55,057 bases of DNA, taken from an uncultured Alphaproteobacteria bacterium. Lineage in GTDB: Bacteria > Pseudomonadota > Alphaproteobacteria > Micropepsales > Micropepsaceae. Where the stretch lies: positions 1 to 55,057 of the forward strand of contig CALMGU010000030.1 of assembly GCA_937865685.1 (NCBI GenBank). Reading direction: 5' to 3'. Shown here in pieces: positions 17,646 through 25,951 of the stretch (its first letter is position 1; each line of letters begins with the position of its first letter). The notes under the pieces were generated by a model. The model made no database searches. It saw only the letters and a program-made list of their open reading frames with translations, and was not told the origin of the DNA. A program made the position numbers and the translations under genes.

Positions 17646-19447
17646 TGGATGATGGCGGGAGGCAATCGCCACAGATGAGCGCTGCCAGAGAAGACACGTT
17701 TCTTCCGACGCCTGACGGCTCCCCGGCCGCGAATGGGCGCCGCGGCCTGCACCCCGCCTGGCTAATCGCGCCCGGCGCGGCCTTCCTTTTCGTATTGATG
17801 GTTTTTCCGGTGATGCAGCTGCTTTCCGTCAGTCTGCGCGATCCCGTGGCCGGGACCTGGACCTGGACCGCCTATTCGAAAATATTCGCCACCGGCCTTT
17901 ATCTGCGAATCCTGGCGACCACCTTCGCCCTGGCGATAGAGACCACCGCCCTGTCGCTTATCCTGGGATATCCGCTCGCCTATTGGCTGGCTCGCAAATC
18001 CCAGACCGGCAACAGCCTGGTCATTCTGCTGGCCTTGATCCCGTTCTGGGCGAGTTCACTGATCAAGAATTTCGTCTGGCTGGTGCTTCTGGGGCGCGCC
18101 GGCGCCGCCATCAAGATCGCAGTATGGCTGGGCGCGCGCCCCAGCACCGAATTGCTCTATCATCATGCGACGGTTCTGTTCGCGATGGTCGGGACCATGC
18201 TGCCCGGCGCGGTGATCACGATGCTGCCGACCATGCTTAAGGTCGACCGTCAATTGCCCCAGGCCGCGGCCACCCTGGGCGCTTCGAATGCGCATGCTTT
18301 CTGGCGCGTGTTCTTTCCGCTTTCCATGCCCGGCGTGGCGGCGGCGGGATTGCTGGTCCTGGTGGTTTCGCTGGGCTTCTTCGTGACTCCGGCCCTGCTG
18401 GGCGGCCCGCGCGAGACCATGATCGGTCAGGTCGTGATTTCGCAGATATTGGCGCTGCACAATTGGCCGTTCGGTGCGGCGCTTGCCAGCATCTTGATCA
18501 TCACCACGCTGATCGCCTGCCTGATCTACAACCGGCTTTTCGGACTCACGGCCACTCCCGGCGCGGCGCGCGGAGACCGCCGCAGCCCGGCGCGCCGCGC
18601 CGGTGCGGCCCTTCTCAAGGGGATCGCGGCAGCACAAGTCGCGTTTCTTGAGCGCCCGCTCCGCCGATCGGCCTCCGCATCTTCCGCATGGCCGCTAAAT
18701 GCCTATGCCGCGCTGATCGTCATCGTGCTTTTCCTGCCGATCATCGCGCTTCTGCCGATGGCATTCACGACATCCAGCTTCCTGTCCTTTCCGCCACCAC
18801 TCTTCACGGCAAAATGGTTTTCGGCCTATGCCCAGTCGCCGGTCTGGATCGCCGCGACCTTGCGCTCCTTCGGCATCGGCGCCGCCTGCGCATTTTTGAC
18901 GTTTCTCATCACCTTCCCCGCCGCCTATGGCGTGGCGCGGACGGGCGGGCGCATCGCCACGGCCGCCTTTCTGCTTTTCATGGCGCCGATGATCATCCCG
19001 AGCATCGGCCTGTCATTGGCCCTGTTCTATCTGCTCTCTCAGCTGAAGCTGGTGGCCACCGATATCGGCATCATTCTCGGTCACACGGTGCTGGCCATTC
19101 CATCTGTTTTCGTCATCGCGCTGGCGACGATGAAAAGCTATGACTGGCGGCTTAACGATGCCGCCGCCACGCTCGGCGCGAACAGATGGCGCACCACGCT
19201 GCATGTGACCTTGCCTCTGATGAAGGGCGGGCTGCTCGCCAGCATGATCTTTGCCTTTCTGCTTTCCTTCGATGAGCTGACGGTGGTGATGTTTGTCGGG
19301 GCCGGATTCAAAACGACGCTGCCGAAGCAGATGTGGGATGGCATCCAGCTTCAGCTCGATCCGACGCTCGCCGCTGCATCCGTTTTCGTGCTGCTGATTG
19401 TGATCGTTCTTTTCCTGGTCGCGGAGCGCCTGCAGCCGCGCAAATAA
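17645..19447 (+). CDS. Fused PotB-PotC-like ABC transporter permease
   Basis: A 600-residue inner-membrane protein with two complete permease halves in one chain. Each half has about six membrane segments and its own ATPase-docking EAA loop: AAATLGASNAHAFWRVFFPL at about 205-225 and DAAATLGANRWRTTLHVTLP at about 504-523. A charged linker (about 300-345, rich in Arg and Ala) joins them. In most Pot-type systems the halves are separate PotB and PotC proteins. ATG 17645 overlaps the ATPase stop (TGATG). It completes the importer with the genes at 14126 and 16584. Confidence 0.9.
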   Translation: MDDGGRQSPQMSAAREDTFLPTPDGSPAANGRRGLHPAWLIAPGAAFLFVLMVFPVMQLLSVSLRDPVAGTWTWTAYSKIFATGLYLRILATTFALAIETTALSLILGYPLAYWLARKSQTGNSLVILLALIPFWASSLIKNFVWLVLLGRAGAAIKIAVWLGARPSTELLYHHATVLFAMVGTMLPGAVITMLPTMLKVDRQLPQAAATLGASNAHAFWRVFFPLSMPGVAAAGLLVLVVSLGFFVTPALLGGPRETMIGQVVISQILALHNWPFGAALASILIITTLIACLIYNRLFGLTATPGAARGDRRSPARRAGAALLKGIAAAQVAFLERPLRRSASASSAWPLNAYAALIVIVLFLPIIALLPMAFTTSSFLSFPPPLFTAKWFSAYAQSPVWIAATLRSFGIGAACAFLTFLITFPAAYGVARTGGRIATAAFLLFMAPMIIPSIGLSLALFYLLSQLKLVATDIGIILGHTVLAIPSVFVIALATMKSYDWRLNDAAATLGANRWRTTLHVTLPLMKGGLLASMIFAFLLSFDELTVVMFVGAGFKTTLPKQMWDGIQLQLDPTLAAASVFVLLIVIVLFLVAERLQPRK

Positions 19448-19464
19448 GCCGGGCATCACGACGG

Positions 19465-20007
19465 TCAGATCGGCGTGATCAGTTCCCCCTTGACCGGCTG
19501 GAGATCGGAGCGGTCCGGCGTCTTCAACCGGCGATAGGCACGGCCCGAATAAAGCAAGGGCTCGTTTCCGGCGATCGCAACGGCCTGCACCGCGCCGATA
19601 ACAATGCGGTGCGAGGCAAAAGCGAATACATCGGCCAGCCGGCAATCGAAACTGCAAAGCGCGCCACGAAGCACGGGCGCCCCCGTCGCCAAAATCTGCC
19701 ACCGGTCGCCATCAAATGCTTGGGCACGCTGCTCCGGCGCGCCGCCGGCAAAGATCCGCGCCATGTCTTCCTGATCGGCGGCCAACACATTGGCGGCGAA
19801 ATTGCCGTTTTTGAGAATCGTCTCCAGGTTGCGGCTCTCGCAATGAATGCAGGCCAGGACGGAGGGCGGCTCCATCGAAAAGGACTGGAAGGTCGAAACC
19901 GTCACACCGGCCCTTCCCGCCGCGCCGGCCGTGGTTATGACGGCAACACCTGACGCCGTCAGTCGCATGGCCTCGCGGAAATCATCCGCTCTGATTGGGG
20001 CATTCAT
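19465..20007 (-). CDS. Flavin reductase family protein (monooxygenase partner)
   Basis: A 180-residue protein of the flavin-reductase/FMN-binding split-barrel family that supplies reduced flavin to a two-component monooxygenase. Typical stretches are FREAMRLTASGVAVITTAG, GVTVSTFQSFSMEPPSVLAC, NGNFAANVLA and CRLADVFAFASHRIVIGAV. ATG 20007 is preceded by GAGG with an 8-base gap; the longer open frame upstream lacks family sequence. It converges on the permease gene and is the natural partner of the monooxygenase at 15285. Confidence 0.88.
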   Translation of the reverse strand: MNAPIRADDFREAMRLTASGVAVITTAGAAGRAGVTVSTFQSFSMEPPSVLACIHCESRNLETILKNGNFAANVLAADQEDMARIFAGGAPEQRAQAFDGDRWQILATGAPVLRGALCSFDCRLADVFAFASHRIVIGAVQAVAIAGNEPLLYSGRAYRRLKTPDRSDLQPVKGELITPI

Positions 20008-20227
20008 CCATCGATCCTCAAATGTCCGCGGATGAAGCCAGCCGATGCCGGAGCTTCCCGCAGGATTGCTGCCGGAGAAAATATCATACGGCGCATAGCC
20101 CATGCGAAGCTCTTTCGCGAACGGAACGAAGAAATTTCCGCCCAGCCCGCTATCCGCGGAGCGAATTACGCGTATCGCACAGGTGGATTCAATGGCGAGA
20201 AACGAAAGTCCGGGCGATTTGATTTGC
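20008..20227. other. 220-base gap upstream of the flavin reductase
   Basis: The gap between the marR stop and the flavin reductase start is open in frame with the reductase, but shows no family sequence or better start. It probably holds the reductase promoter. I see no clear operator or hairpin in it. Confidence 0.35.
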
Positions 20228-20749
20228 CTATCGGCCCGTCCTCTTTCGCGGGGCGGTTTTGGGTTTCCCGATGGGGTGCAACAAAGGGCCAAGATTGGTG
20301 TAAAGCCTGTCCAGCGCTTCGATGGTGCTCTGGAATTCGCGTTCCGAAAAATCCCCGATGGCCGCCCCAAAGACGGGGGCCGTGATCTTGCGCGCCTTGG
20401 CGAGCTTCTCTTTCCCCAGAGCCGTCAGAAATACGTCGGTGATGCGGTAGTCGGCGCTTCTCGGTGTGCAGCGCACCAATTTTTTCCGCGCCATGCGCTG
20501 CACAATCCGGGTCATGGTGGACAGATTGATGACCGCGGCCTCCGAAATATCCCCCACCCCTCGGGGAGCCTGCTCGCCCAGAATCATCAGGACGCGCCAG
20601 AACGGAATGTCCAAGCCGATGGTGCGCAGCCGGGTCTCGATGATCACATTGTATCGCCCGACCAGGCGATTCAGCAGATAGAACGGGTATTTGCGGACCT
20701 GGAAGTCCGCCGTTCCCGGATCGCCCAGATGACGTATGTCAGCGCGCAT
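20228..20749 (-). CDS. MarR-family transcriptional regulator
   Basis: A 173-residue winged-helix regulator. The helix-turn-helix core is visible in FWRVLMILGEQAPRGVGDIS and NLSTMTRIVQRMARKKLV, followed by the wing (CTPRSADYRITDVFLTALGK). MarR proteins usually repress aromatic degradation genes and are released by a pathway compound. It is divergent from the cyclase-IOR operon, and a palindrome fitting a MarR site lies between them (20790-20807). Its own start ATG 20747-20749 is close enough for self-control. Confidence 0.92.
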   Translation of the reverse strand: MRADIRHLGDPGTADFQVRKYPFYLLNRLVGRYNVIIETRLRTIGLDIPFWRVLMILGEQAPRGVGDISEAAVINLSTMTRIVQRMARKKLVRCTPRSADYRITDVFLTALGKEKLAKARKITAPVFGAAIGDFSEREFQSTIEALDRLYTNLGPLLHPIGKPKTAPRKRTGR

Positions 20750-20789
20750 GCATGTCCACTTCCCAAAGCGTCCGCCACCTTCCGCATAT

Positions 20790-20807
20790 TACTTGCATCT
20801 GCATGTA
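20790..20807. promoter_or_regulatory. Candidate MarR operator
   Basis: TACTTGCA-TC-TGCATGTA: two 8-base arms matching at 7 of 8 positions around a 2-base centre. The TTGCAT/ATGCAA character resembles known operators of aromatic-pathway MarR regulators. It sits 41 bases from the marR start and 61 bases before the cyclase start, in a short A/T-rich patch, well placed to control both genes. Confidence 0.55.
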
Positions 20808-20867
20808 TTTGGCTTCATATTTTTTAGGCCTGTCGCAGCGTTGGCGCCATTTTTGGGGATTCAGGGC

Positions 20868-21647
20868 ATGACAACGGGTCTTCTCGGTGAATTTGCAGGC
20901 GGCATCGCGTCCGGAAAAATCCGGGTCGTCGACCTGACGCAGACTTTGTCGCCGGATACGCCGACCCTCGTCCTGCCGCCGAATTTCGGCCAATGCTCCC
21001 CGTTCAAGATCGAGGAAATCTCGCATTACGACGAACGCGGCGTTGCCTGGTATTGGAATAACTTCACCGTCTGCGAACATACCGGCACCCATTTCGACGC
21101 GCCGATTCACTGGGTGACCGGCAAGGACCTGGCCAATAACAGCGTGGACACGATTGTGCCCCGCAACTTCATCGCCCCCGCCATCGTCATAGATTGTTCC
21201 GCCGCGGCCGCCGCCGATCCCGATTTCCTGCTGACCGCCTCGGTGATCGAAGCGTGGGAAGCCAAGAACGGCCGGATCGAGGCCGGCTCCTGGGTCTTGA
21301 TGCGCACCGATTGGTCCAAGCGTTCCACTGCCGATTATGTGAACCGGCGGGAAGACGGTGCCCACACGCCCGGCCCTTCCGTCGACGGCGTCCGGCTTCT
21401 CGTCGAAGGCCGGCGCGTGCACGGCTTCGGGGTGGAAACCATCGGCACCGATGCCGGCCAGGCGCATCTGTTCGATCCGCCCTATCCGGCGCATACGTTA
21501 TTTCATGGGGCCGGGCTTTACGGCCTGCAATGCCTGGAGAACCTGGATCAGCTGCCGGCGCGGGGCGCCCTCATTGTTTCCGCGCCCCTGAAGATCCGGG
21601 GCGGTTCGGGCAGCCCGCTCCGGGTTCTGGCTCTCGTGTCGGAATAG
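20868..21647 (+). CDS. Cyclase-family metal hydrolase (isatin hydrolase / kynurenine formamidase fold)
   Basis: A 259-residue member of the cyclase family (PF04199). It carries the defining metal motif HTGTHFDAPIHW, plus VDLTQTLSPDTP near the N-terminus and TDWSKR and GVETIGTDAG further on. Known members hydrolyse N-formylkynurenine or open isatin to isatinate with Mn or Zn. ATG 20868 gives the family N-terminus (MTTGLLGEF...VVDLTQTL); an upstream ATG at 20736 would overlap marR. It starts an operon with the two IOR-like subunits (5-base gap). The isatin-type activity is inference from neighbours. Confidence 0.87.
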   Translation: MTTGLLGEFAGGIASGKIRVVDLTQTLSPDTPTLVLPPNFGQCSPFKIEEISHYDERGVAWYWNNFTVCEHTGTHFDAPIHWVTGKDLANNSVDTIVPRNFIAPAIVIDCSAAAAADPDFLLTASVIEAWEAKNGRIEAGSWVLMRTDWSKRSTADYVNRREDGAHTPGPSVDGVRLLVEGRRVHGFGVETIGTDAGQAHLFDPPYPAHTLFHGAGLYGLQCLENLDQLPARGALIVSAPLKIRGGSGSPLRVLALVSE

Positions 21648-21651
21648 CCTG

Positions 21652-23787
21652 ATGGCGGAGCGCTCCTTCAAGGCGGAAGTGGAAAAGCTTCGCCTTGGCG
21701 CGGGCGAGGATTTCAGCGGCGAAGGCATCCTTGCCGTCACCAAGGCGCTGCTGCAGGCCGGCGTCGCCTATGTGGGTGGATATCAGGGCTCTCCCATTTC
21801 CCATCTGATGGACGTGTTCAGCGACGCCGACGAACTCCTGCGCGAATCCGGCGTGCATTTCGAAACCAGCGCGAGCGAGGCGGCGGCGGCGGCGATGCTG
21901 GCCGCGTCGGTCAATTATCCGCTGCGGGGCGCTGTCGCCTGGAAATCGGTGGTGGGAACCAATGTCGCTTCCGATGCCTTGTCCAATGTCGCATCGGGCG
22001 GGGTCAAAGGCGGCGCGCTGATCATTATCGGCGAGGATTATGGCGAAGGCTCCTCGATCATGCAGGAGCGCAGCCATGCCTTTGCCATGAAATCGCAAAT
22101 CTGGCTGCTGGATCCGCGGCCGAACCTGCCCACCATCGTCGATATGGTGGAACGCGGTTTCGAATTGTCGGAAGCGTCGAACACGCCCGTGATGCTGGAG
22201 CTGCGCGTGCGCACTTGTCACCTGCAGGGCCATTTCACGGCCAGGGACAATGTCCGGCCGTCATTTTCCGTTTCCGATGCATTGAACAGCCCCGTCCGCG
22301 ATGTCGATCGCATCGTGCTCCCCCCGGCGAGTTTCCTCCATGAAGCGGAGAAGATCGAAAAGCGCTGGCCGGCTGCCGTGCGATTTATTCGCGACGCTCA
22401 CCTGAACGAGTTCATGGGGGCGCAGGCGGGCGACGTCGGGATCATCGTTCAAGGCGGATTGTACAACACCCTCAACCGGGCCCTGGAACTGAGCGGATTG
22501 TCCGACGAATTCGGAAACTCCAAGCTGCCGATCTATGTCCTGAATGTAGCCTATCCTCTGATACCGGAGGAAGTGCAGGACTTCTGCCTGGGCAAACGCG
22601 CCGTCCTGATCGTCGAAGAAGGTCAGCCCGAATTCATCGAGCATGAGCTCAACACTCTGATACGCCGGGCCGGCGGCCAGACTCTTGTGATCGGCAAAGC
22701 CGTGTTGCCGCGCGCCGGAGAGTATACCGGACCCGTGATGCGCGGCGGGATCGAGAAATTCCTGAAGGAATTTTCTCCCGGCACGCCGCTTCTGCCCGCT
22801 CGCGAAGAGCCACGCGCGGACATGCAACTGGCGGCGCAAGTGCCTCAACGTCCGCCGGGCTTCTGCACCGGGTGCCCCGAACGGCCGATCTTCACGGCGA
22901 TGAAGCTGGTGCAGCGGGAGTTGGGCGACTTTCACGTCTCGTCCGACATCGGCTGCAATCTTTTTTCCATCCTGCCGCCATTCAATATCGGCAATACCAC
23001 CATGGGCTATGGGCTCAGTTCCGCGGGAGCCTCCGCGTTCAAGGCGGCGCCGGGCGGCAAGCGCGCCATCGCGGTGATGGGCGATGGCGGCTTCTGGCAC
23101 AACGGCCTGGCGTCCGGTTTCGGCGGCGCCGTGTTCAATCAAGACGACAATGTCGCGATCGTGGTCGATAATGGCTATTCGGCCGCGACTGGCGGTCAGG
23201 ATCTGTTGTCGTCCAACGCTCATAACCCTTTCCGCAGCACCGGCAACCCTATCGCAAAAGCCTTGCATGGCGTGGGTGTCGGCTGGGTGAAATCGCTCAC
23301 CCGCACCTATGATCTCGCCGCCATGCGCGCCACGCTGAAGGACGCGCTGACAACCCGCGTCCTGGGCCCCAAAGTCATCATCGCTCAATCGGAATGCATG
23401 CTGAACAAGCAGCGCCGGATACGGCCGCAGCTTCGCGCGGCGGTCAAGGCAGGAAGGCGCGTGGTCCAAGAACGGTTCGGCGTCGATCCCGAAACCTGCA
23501 CCGGAGACCATAGCTGCATCCGCTTGTCGGGTTGTCCGTCCCTGTCGGTGAAGCCGAACCCCGATCCCTTGCGAACCGATCCCGTCGCGCATGTCGACAA
23601 TAGCTGCGTCGGGTGCGGACTGTGCGGCGAAGTCAGTCATGCCGCCGTGCTCTGTCCATCTTTTTATCGCGCCCAGATCGTCACGAATCCGACTTGGGCG
23701 GACCGCATGGCCGGCGCGCTGCGCGGATTCCTGGTCGGGTTCCTTCAACGTCGCGCGGAACGGGCCCTTGCCCGCCGCGCCTACTGA
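21652..23787 (+). CDS. Indolepyruvate:ferredoxin oxidoreductase-like alpha subunit (TPP enzyme)
   Basis: A 711-residue TPP-dependent 2-oxoacid oxidoreductase subunit, IorA-like. It has the N-terminal pyrimidine-binding part (AYVGGYQGSPISHLMDVFSD), a central part around EEGQPEFIE, the TPP/Mg site (SSDIGCNLFSILPPFNIGNT, then VMGDGGFWHNG), and a C-terminal Fe-S stretch with CTGDHSCIRLSGCP and CVGCGLCGEVSHAAVLCP. Such enzymes decarboxylate an aryl 2-oxoacid to the acyl-CoA and reduce ferredoxin. It is tightly joined to the cyclase upstream (5-base gap) and the beta subunit downstream (10-base gap). Arylpyruvate and isatinate-like arylglyoxylates are both plausible substrates. Confidence 0.9.
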   Translation: MAERSFKAEVEKLRLGAGEDFSGEGILAVTKALLQAGVAYVGGYQGSPISHLMDVFSDADELLRESGVHFETSASEAAAAAMLAASVNYPLRGAVAWKSVVGTNVASDALSNVASGGVKGGALIIIGEDYGEGSSIMQERSHAFAMKSQIWLLDPRPNLPTIVDMVERGFELSEASNTPVMLELRVRTCHLQGHFTARDNVRPSFSVSDALNSPVRDVDRIVLPPASFLHEAEKIEKRWPAAVRFIRDAHLNEFMGAQAGDVGIIVQGGLYNTLNRALELSGLSDEFGNSKLPIYVLNVAYPLIPEEVQDFCLGKRAVLIVEEGQPEFIEHELNTLIRRAGGQTLVIGKAVLPRAGEYTGPVMRGGIEKFLKEFSPGTPLLPAREEPRADMQLAAQVPQRPPGFCTGCPERPIFTAMKLVQRELGDFHVSSDIGCNLFSILPPFNIGNTTMGYGLSSAGASAFKAAPGGKRAIAVMGDGGFWHNGLASGFGGAVFNQDDNVAIVVDNGYSAATGGQDLLSSNAHNPFRSTGNPIAKALHGVGVGWVKSLTRTYDLAAMRATLKDALTTRVLGPKVIIAQSECMLNKQRRIRPQLRAAVKAGRRVVQERFGVDPETCTGDHSCIRLSGCPSLSVKPNPDPLRTDPVAHVDNSCVGCGLCGEVSHAAVLCPSFYRAQIVTNPTWADRMAGALRGFLVGFLQRRAERALARRAY

Positions 23788-23797
23788 GGGAGCGGCG

Positions 23798-25294
23798 ATG
23801 AAGGAAGTTCAGAACTCATCGAGGCGGCGCATCACGATCGCCATCATGGCTCTGGGCGGCCAGGGCGGCGGGGTGCTGGCCGACTGGATCATTGCCCTGG
23901 CCACCCGCGAAAACTACATCGCGCAGGGAACGTCAGTGCCCGGCGTCGCCCAGCGGACCGGTGCCACGGTCTATTATATCGAGCTGTTTCCCGAGTCCGA
24001 CCGGCCACCGGTGCTGGCGCTTTCGCCCATGCCGGGGGATGTCGATATCCTCATCGCGGCCGAACTGATGGAAGCCGGGCGCGCGATCCTGCGCGGCTTC
24101 GTCGACCGGAGCCGCACCACGCTGATCGCTTCGACCCACCGGATTTATGCGATTTCCGAGAAATCCGCGATGGGCAACGGCATCGCCAATGGCGAGCATG
24201 TTCTCGGCGCCGCGGCGGCGCGGGCCCGCAAATTCATCGGCTTCGACATGGATGAGGCCGCCGACCATGCCGGCACCATGATCAGCCCGGTTCTATTCGG
24301 CGCCCTGGCCGCGAGCGGCGCATTGCCGTTCGAGCGGGCAAGCTTCGAAGCCGCCATCCGCGACAGCGGGATCGCGGTCGAAGCGAATCTCAAGGGATTT
24401 GCCGCGGGGCTTGCCGGGGAAAGCGGGATCGCGCCATCGCCGCCGCCCAGCCTGCCCGCACCCACCACGCCAACCGGGCGGCGGCTGCATGCACGGATCC
24501 TGGCCGAACTGCCGGAGCCGGCCCATGCCTTCGCCATCGAAGGCGTGCGGCGGCTCTTGGATTATCAGGATGCCGCCTATGCGGATCTTTACCTGGATCG
24601 CCTTGGCGCGATCGCTGCGGCGGATAGCGATATCCGCACATTGACATCCGAGGCGGCCCGTCATCTGGCGCTCTGGATGTCCTACGAGGACACGATCCGT
24701 GTCGCGGACCTGAAAACACGGGCCGCCCGGGCCGCGCGCGTGCGGGCCGAGCTCCGCGCTTTGCCGGATCAGGTGGTCACCGTGACCGAGTTCATGCATC
24801 CACGCCTTCAGGAGATTTGCGACACCATGCCGGCCTGGGCGGGCCGCCGGCTTCGGGACAGCAAAGCGCTTTGCGCCCTGTTGTCACCGCTGTTCCGCAA
24901 GGGCCGTCATGTCGCCAGCACCCGGCTGAGCTGGTTCCTGCTTCTGCGCCTCATCGCCGGGCTTCGCTCCCGGCGCCGCGGCACGCTGCGATTCCAGGAG
25001 GAGCAGGCGCGGATCGAAGCCTGGCTGGCGCGGGTCCTGGATGCCGCCAAGTCCGATCGTGCCGTGGCGCTCGAACTGGTCTTAAGTCAGGGGCTGATCA
25101 AAGGCTATGGCGAGACGTTCGCGCGCGGCTTGCGGAATTTCGATCGCATCCTTGCCGCTCATCGGCAACTTCAAATCCGGCCGGACTGCCCCGCCCTTCT
25201 TCGCGAGCTTCGCGAAGCCGCGTCGAAGGACGAGGAAGGCCATGCGCTGTCCGGAGCATTGGCGCGATTGGGATTGGCGGCCGATGCAGCCTAA
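23798..25294 (+). CDS. Indolepyruvate oxidoreductase beta-family subunit with DUF6537-like C-terminus
   Basis: A 498-residue protein. The first 200 residues are the gamma-type domain of 2-oxoacid oxidoreductases (ALGGQGGGVLADWIIALA, GTSVPGVAQRTGATVYYIE, PGDVDILIAAELMEAGRAI). The remaining 300 residues, rich in Arg and Ala, match the DUF6537-type extension seen in long IorB proteins. ATG 23798 follows GAGGGAGC. It pairs with the alpha subunit upstream to form the working enzyme. Confidence 0.87.
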   Translation: MKEVQNSSRRRITIAIMALGGQGGGVLADWIIALATRENYIAQGTSVPGVAQRTGATVYYIELFPESDRPPVLALSPMPGDVDILIAAELMEAGRAILRGFVDRSRTTLIASTHRIYAISEKSAMGNGIANGEHVLGAAAARARKFIGFDMDEAADHAGTMISPVLFGALAASGALPFERASFEAAIRDSGIAVEANLKGFAAGLAGESGIAPSPPPSLPAPTTPTGRRLHARILAELPEPAHAFAIEGVRRLLDYQDAAYADLYLDRLGAIAAADSDIRTLTSEAARHLALWMSYEDTIRVADLKTRAARAARVRAELRALPDQVVTVTEFMHPRLQEICDTMPAWAGRRLRDSKALCALLSPLFRKGRHVASTRLSWFLLLRLIAGLRSRRRGTLRFQEEQARIEAWLARVLDAAKSDRAVALELVLSQGLIKGYGETFARGLRNFDRILAAHRQLQIRPDCPALLRELREAASKDEEGHALSGALARLGLAADAA

Positions 25295-25298
25295 AAAT

Positions 25299-25655
25299 TC
25301 ACACCAGCCAGAGCGGGCGCTCCAGGTCGTACCAGATCTCCACTTCCATGCTGTTATGATCGAACACGTCCATATGATAGGGATCGTGCTTCTTATATTC
25401 CGCGAACGGTCCCGGATAATCCTTGCGCCGTTTCTTGTACGCCTCGAACGCCGCAAGGCTGTCATATTCCCACATGATGAAGTGCCGGTCGCTATTCTGC
25501 CCGGCAATCTCCTTCACGAAATAGCGCAAGCTCTTCCATTCGGTGAACAGGCTGCGATGCGCCTTCACCCATTCCAGGAACGCTTTCATCGCCTTGTCGT
25601 GCTCGTCGGCCTTGCCTTCGCGCACATGCCAGCTTTCAACTTCGAATATCGCCAT
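25299..25655 (-). CDS. Small dimeric alpha/beta-barrel-like protein (EthD/NIPSNAP-type)
   Basis: A 118-residue protein with the pattern of ferredoxin-like dimeric alpha/beta barrels: AIFEVESWHVREGKADEHDK, a helix AFLEWVKAHRSLF, then RHFIMWEYDSLAAFEAYKKR and a C-terminal VEIWYDLERPL. Members are often small oxygenases, isomerases or accessory proteins in aromatic catabolism; the role here is unknown. It begins one base after the stop of the 64-residue gene upstream, so the two are coupled, and it converges on the IorB-like gene with a 4-base gap. Confidence 0.72.
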   Translation of the reverse strand: MAIFEVESWHVREGKADEHDKAMKAFLEWVKAHRSLFTEWKSLRYFVKEIAGQNSDRHFIMWEYDSLAAFEAYKKRRKDYPGPFAEYKKHDPYHMDVFDHNSMEVEIWYDLERPLWLV

Positions 25656-25656
25656 G

Positions 25657-25851
25657 TCAGCGCACTCCCACGCCGCCGCCGAATTCACCGGCGTATAGGC
25701 GCGCGGCGCGCGCCAACTCTTCTCGCGTCGGACGCGCCGACACGGTTCCCGTTGTTTCCGGCGCTGCTGCGCCGGTCTCGCTTCCAATCACAATCATGCT
25801 TGCGGCCAGTGTCGCCATGCCCAGCGCATCGCGGCGTGTACGTGTCTGCAT
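25657..25851 (-). CDS. Small predicted Tat-signal protein, 64 residues
   Basis: ATG 25851 follows GGGAGA by 10 bases. The product begins MQTRTRRDALGMATLAASM, with the twin arginine and a hydrophobic run that look like a Tat leader, then a short mature part ending in ARLYAGEFGGGVGVR. It is coupled to the downstream barrel protein (stop, one base, ATG). No family is recognised. Similar short Tat-leader proteins can accompany dehydrogenase subunits, but nothing in the sequence fixes that here. Confidence 0.55.
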   Translation of the reverse strand: MQTRTRRDALGMATLAASMIVIGSETGAAAPETTGTVSARPTREELARAARLYAGEFGGGVGVR

Positions 25852-25951
25852 TTATGCCATCTCCCTTAATTCGATCGGGAAAGTCTACTAAGGCAATCCG
25901 CGCAGAGTCAAAAAAATCTCGCGCCATATTGCTCAATCGTCGGAGATTGCG

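Noticed and set aside
19465..20370. Extending the flavin reductase by 121 residues to the first start of its frame
   Set aside because: The extension has no family sequence and overlaps marR, while ATG 20007 has a good ribosome site and starts the known domain.
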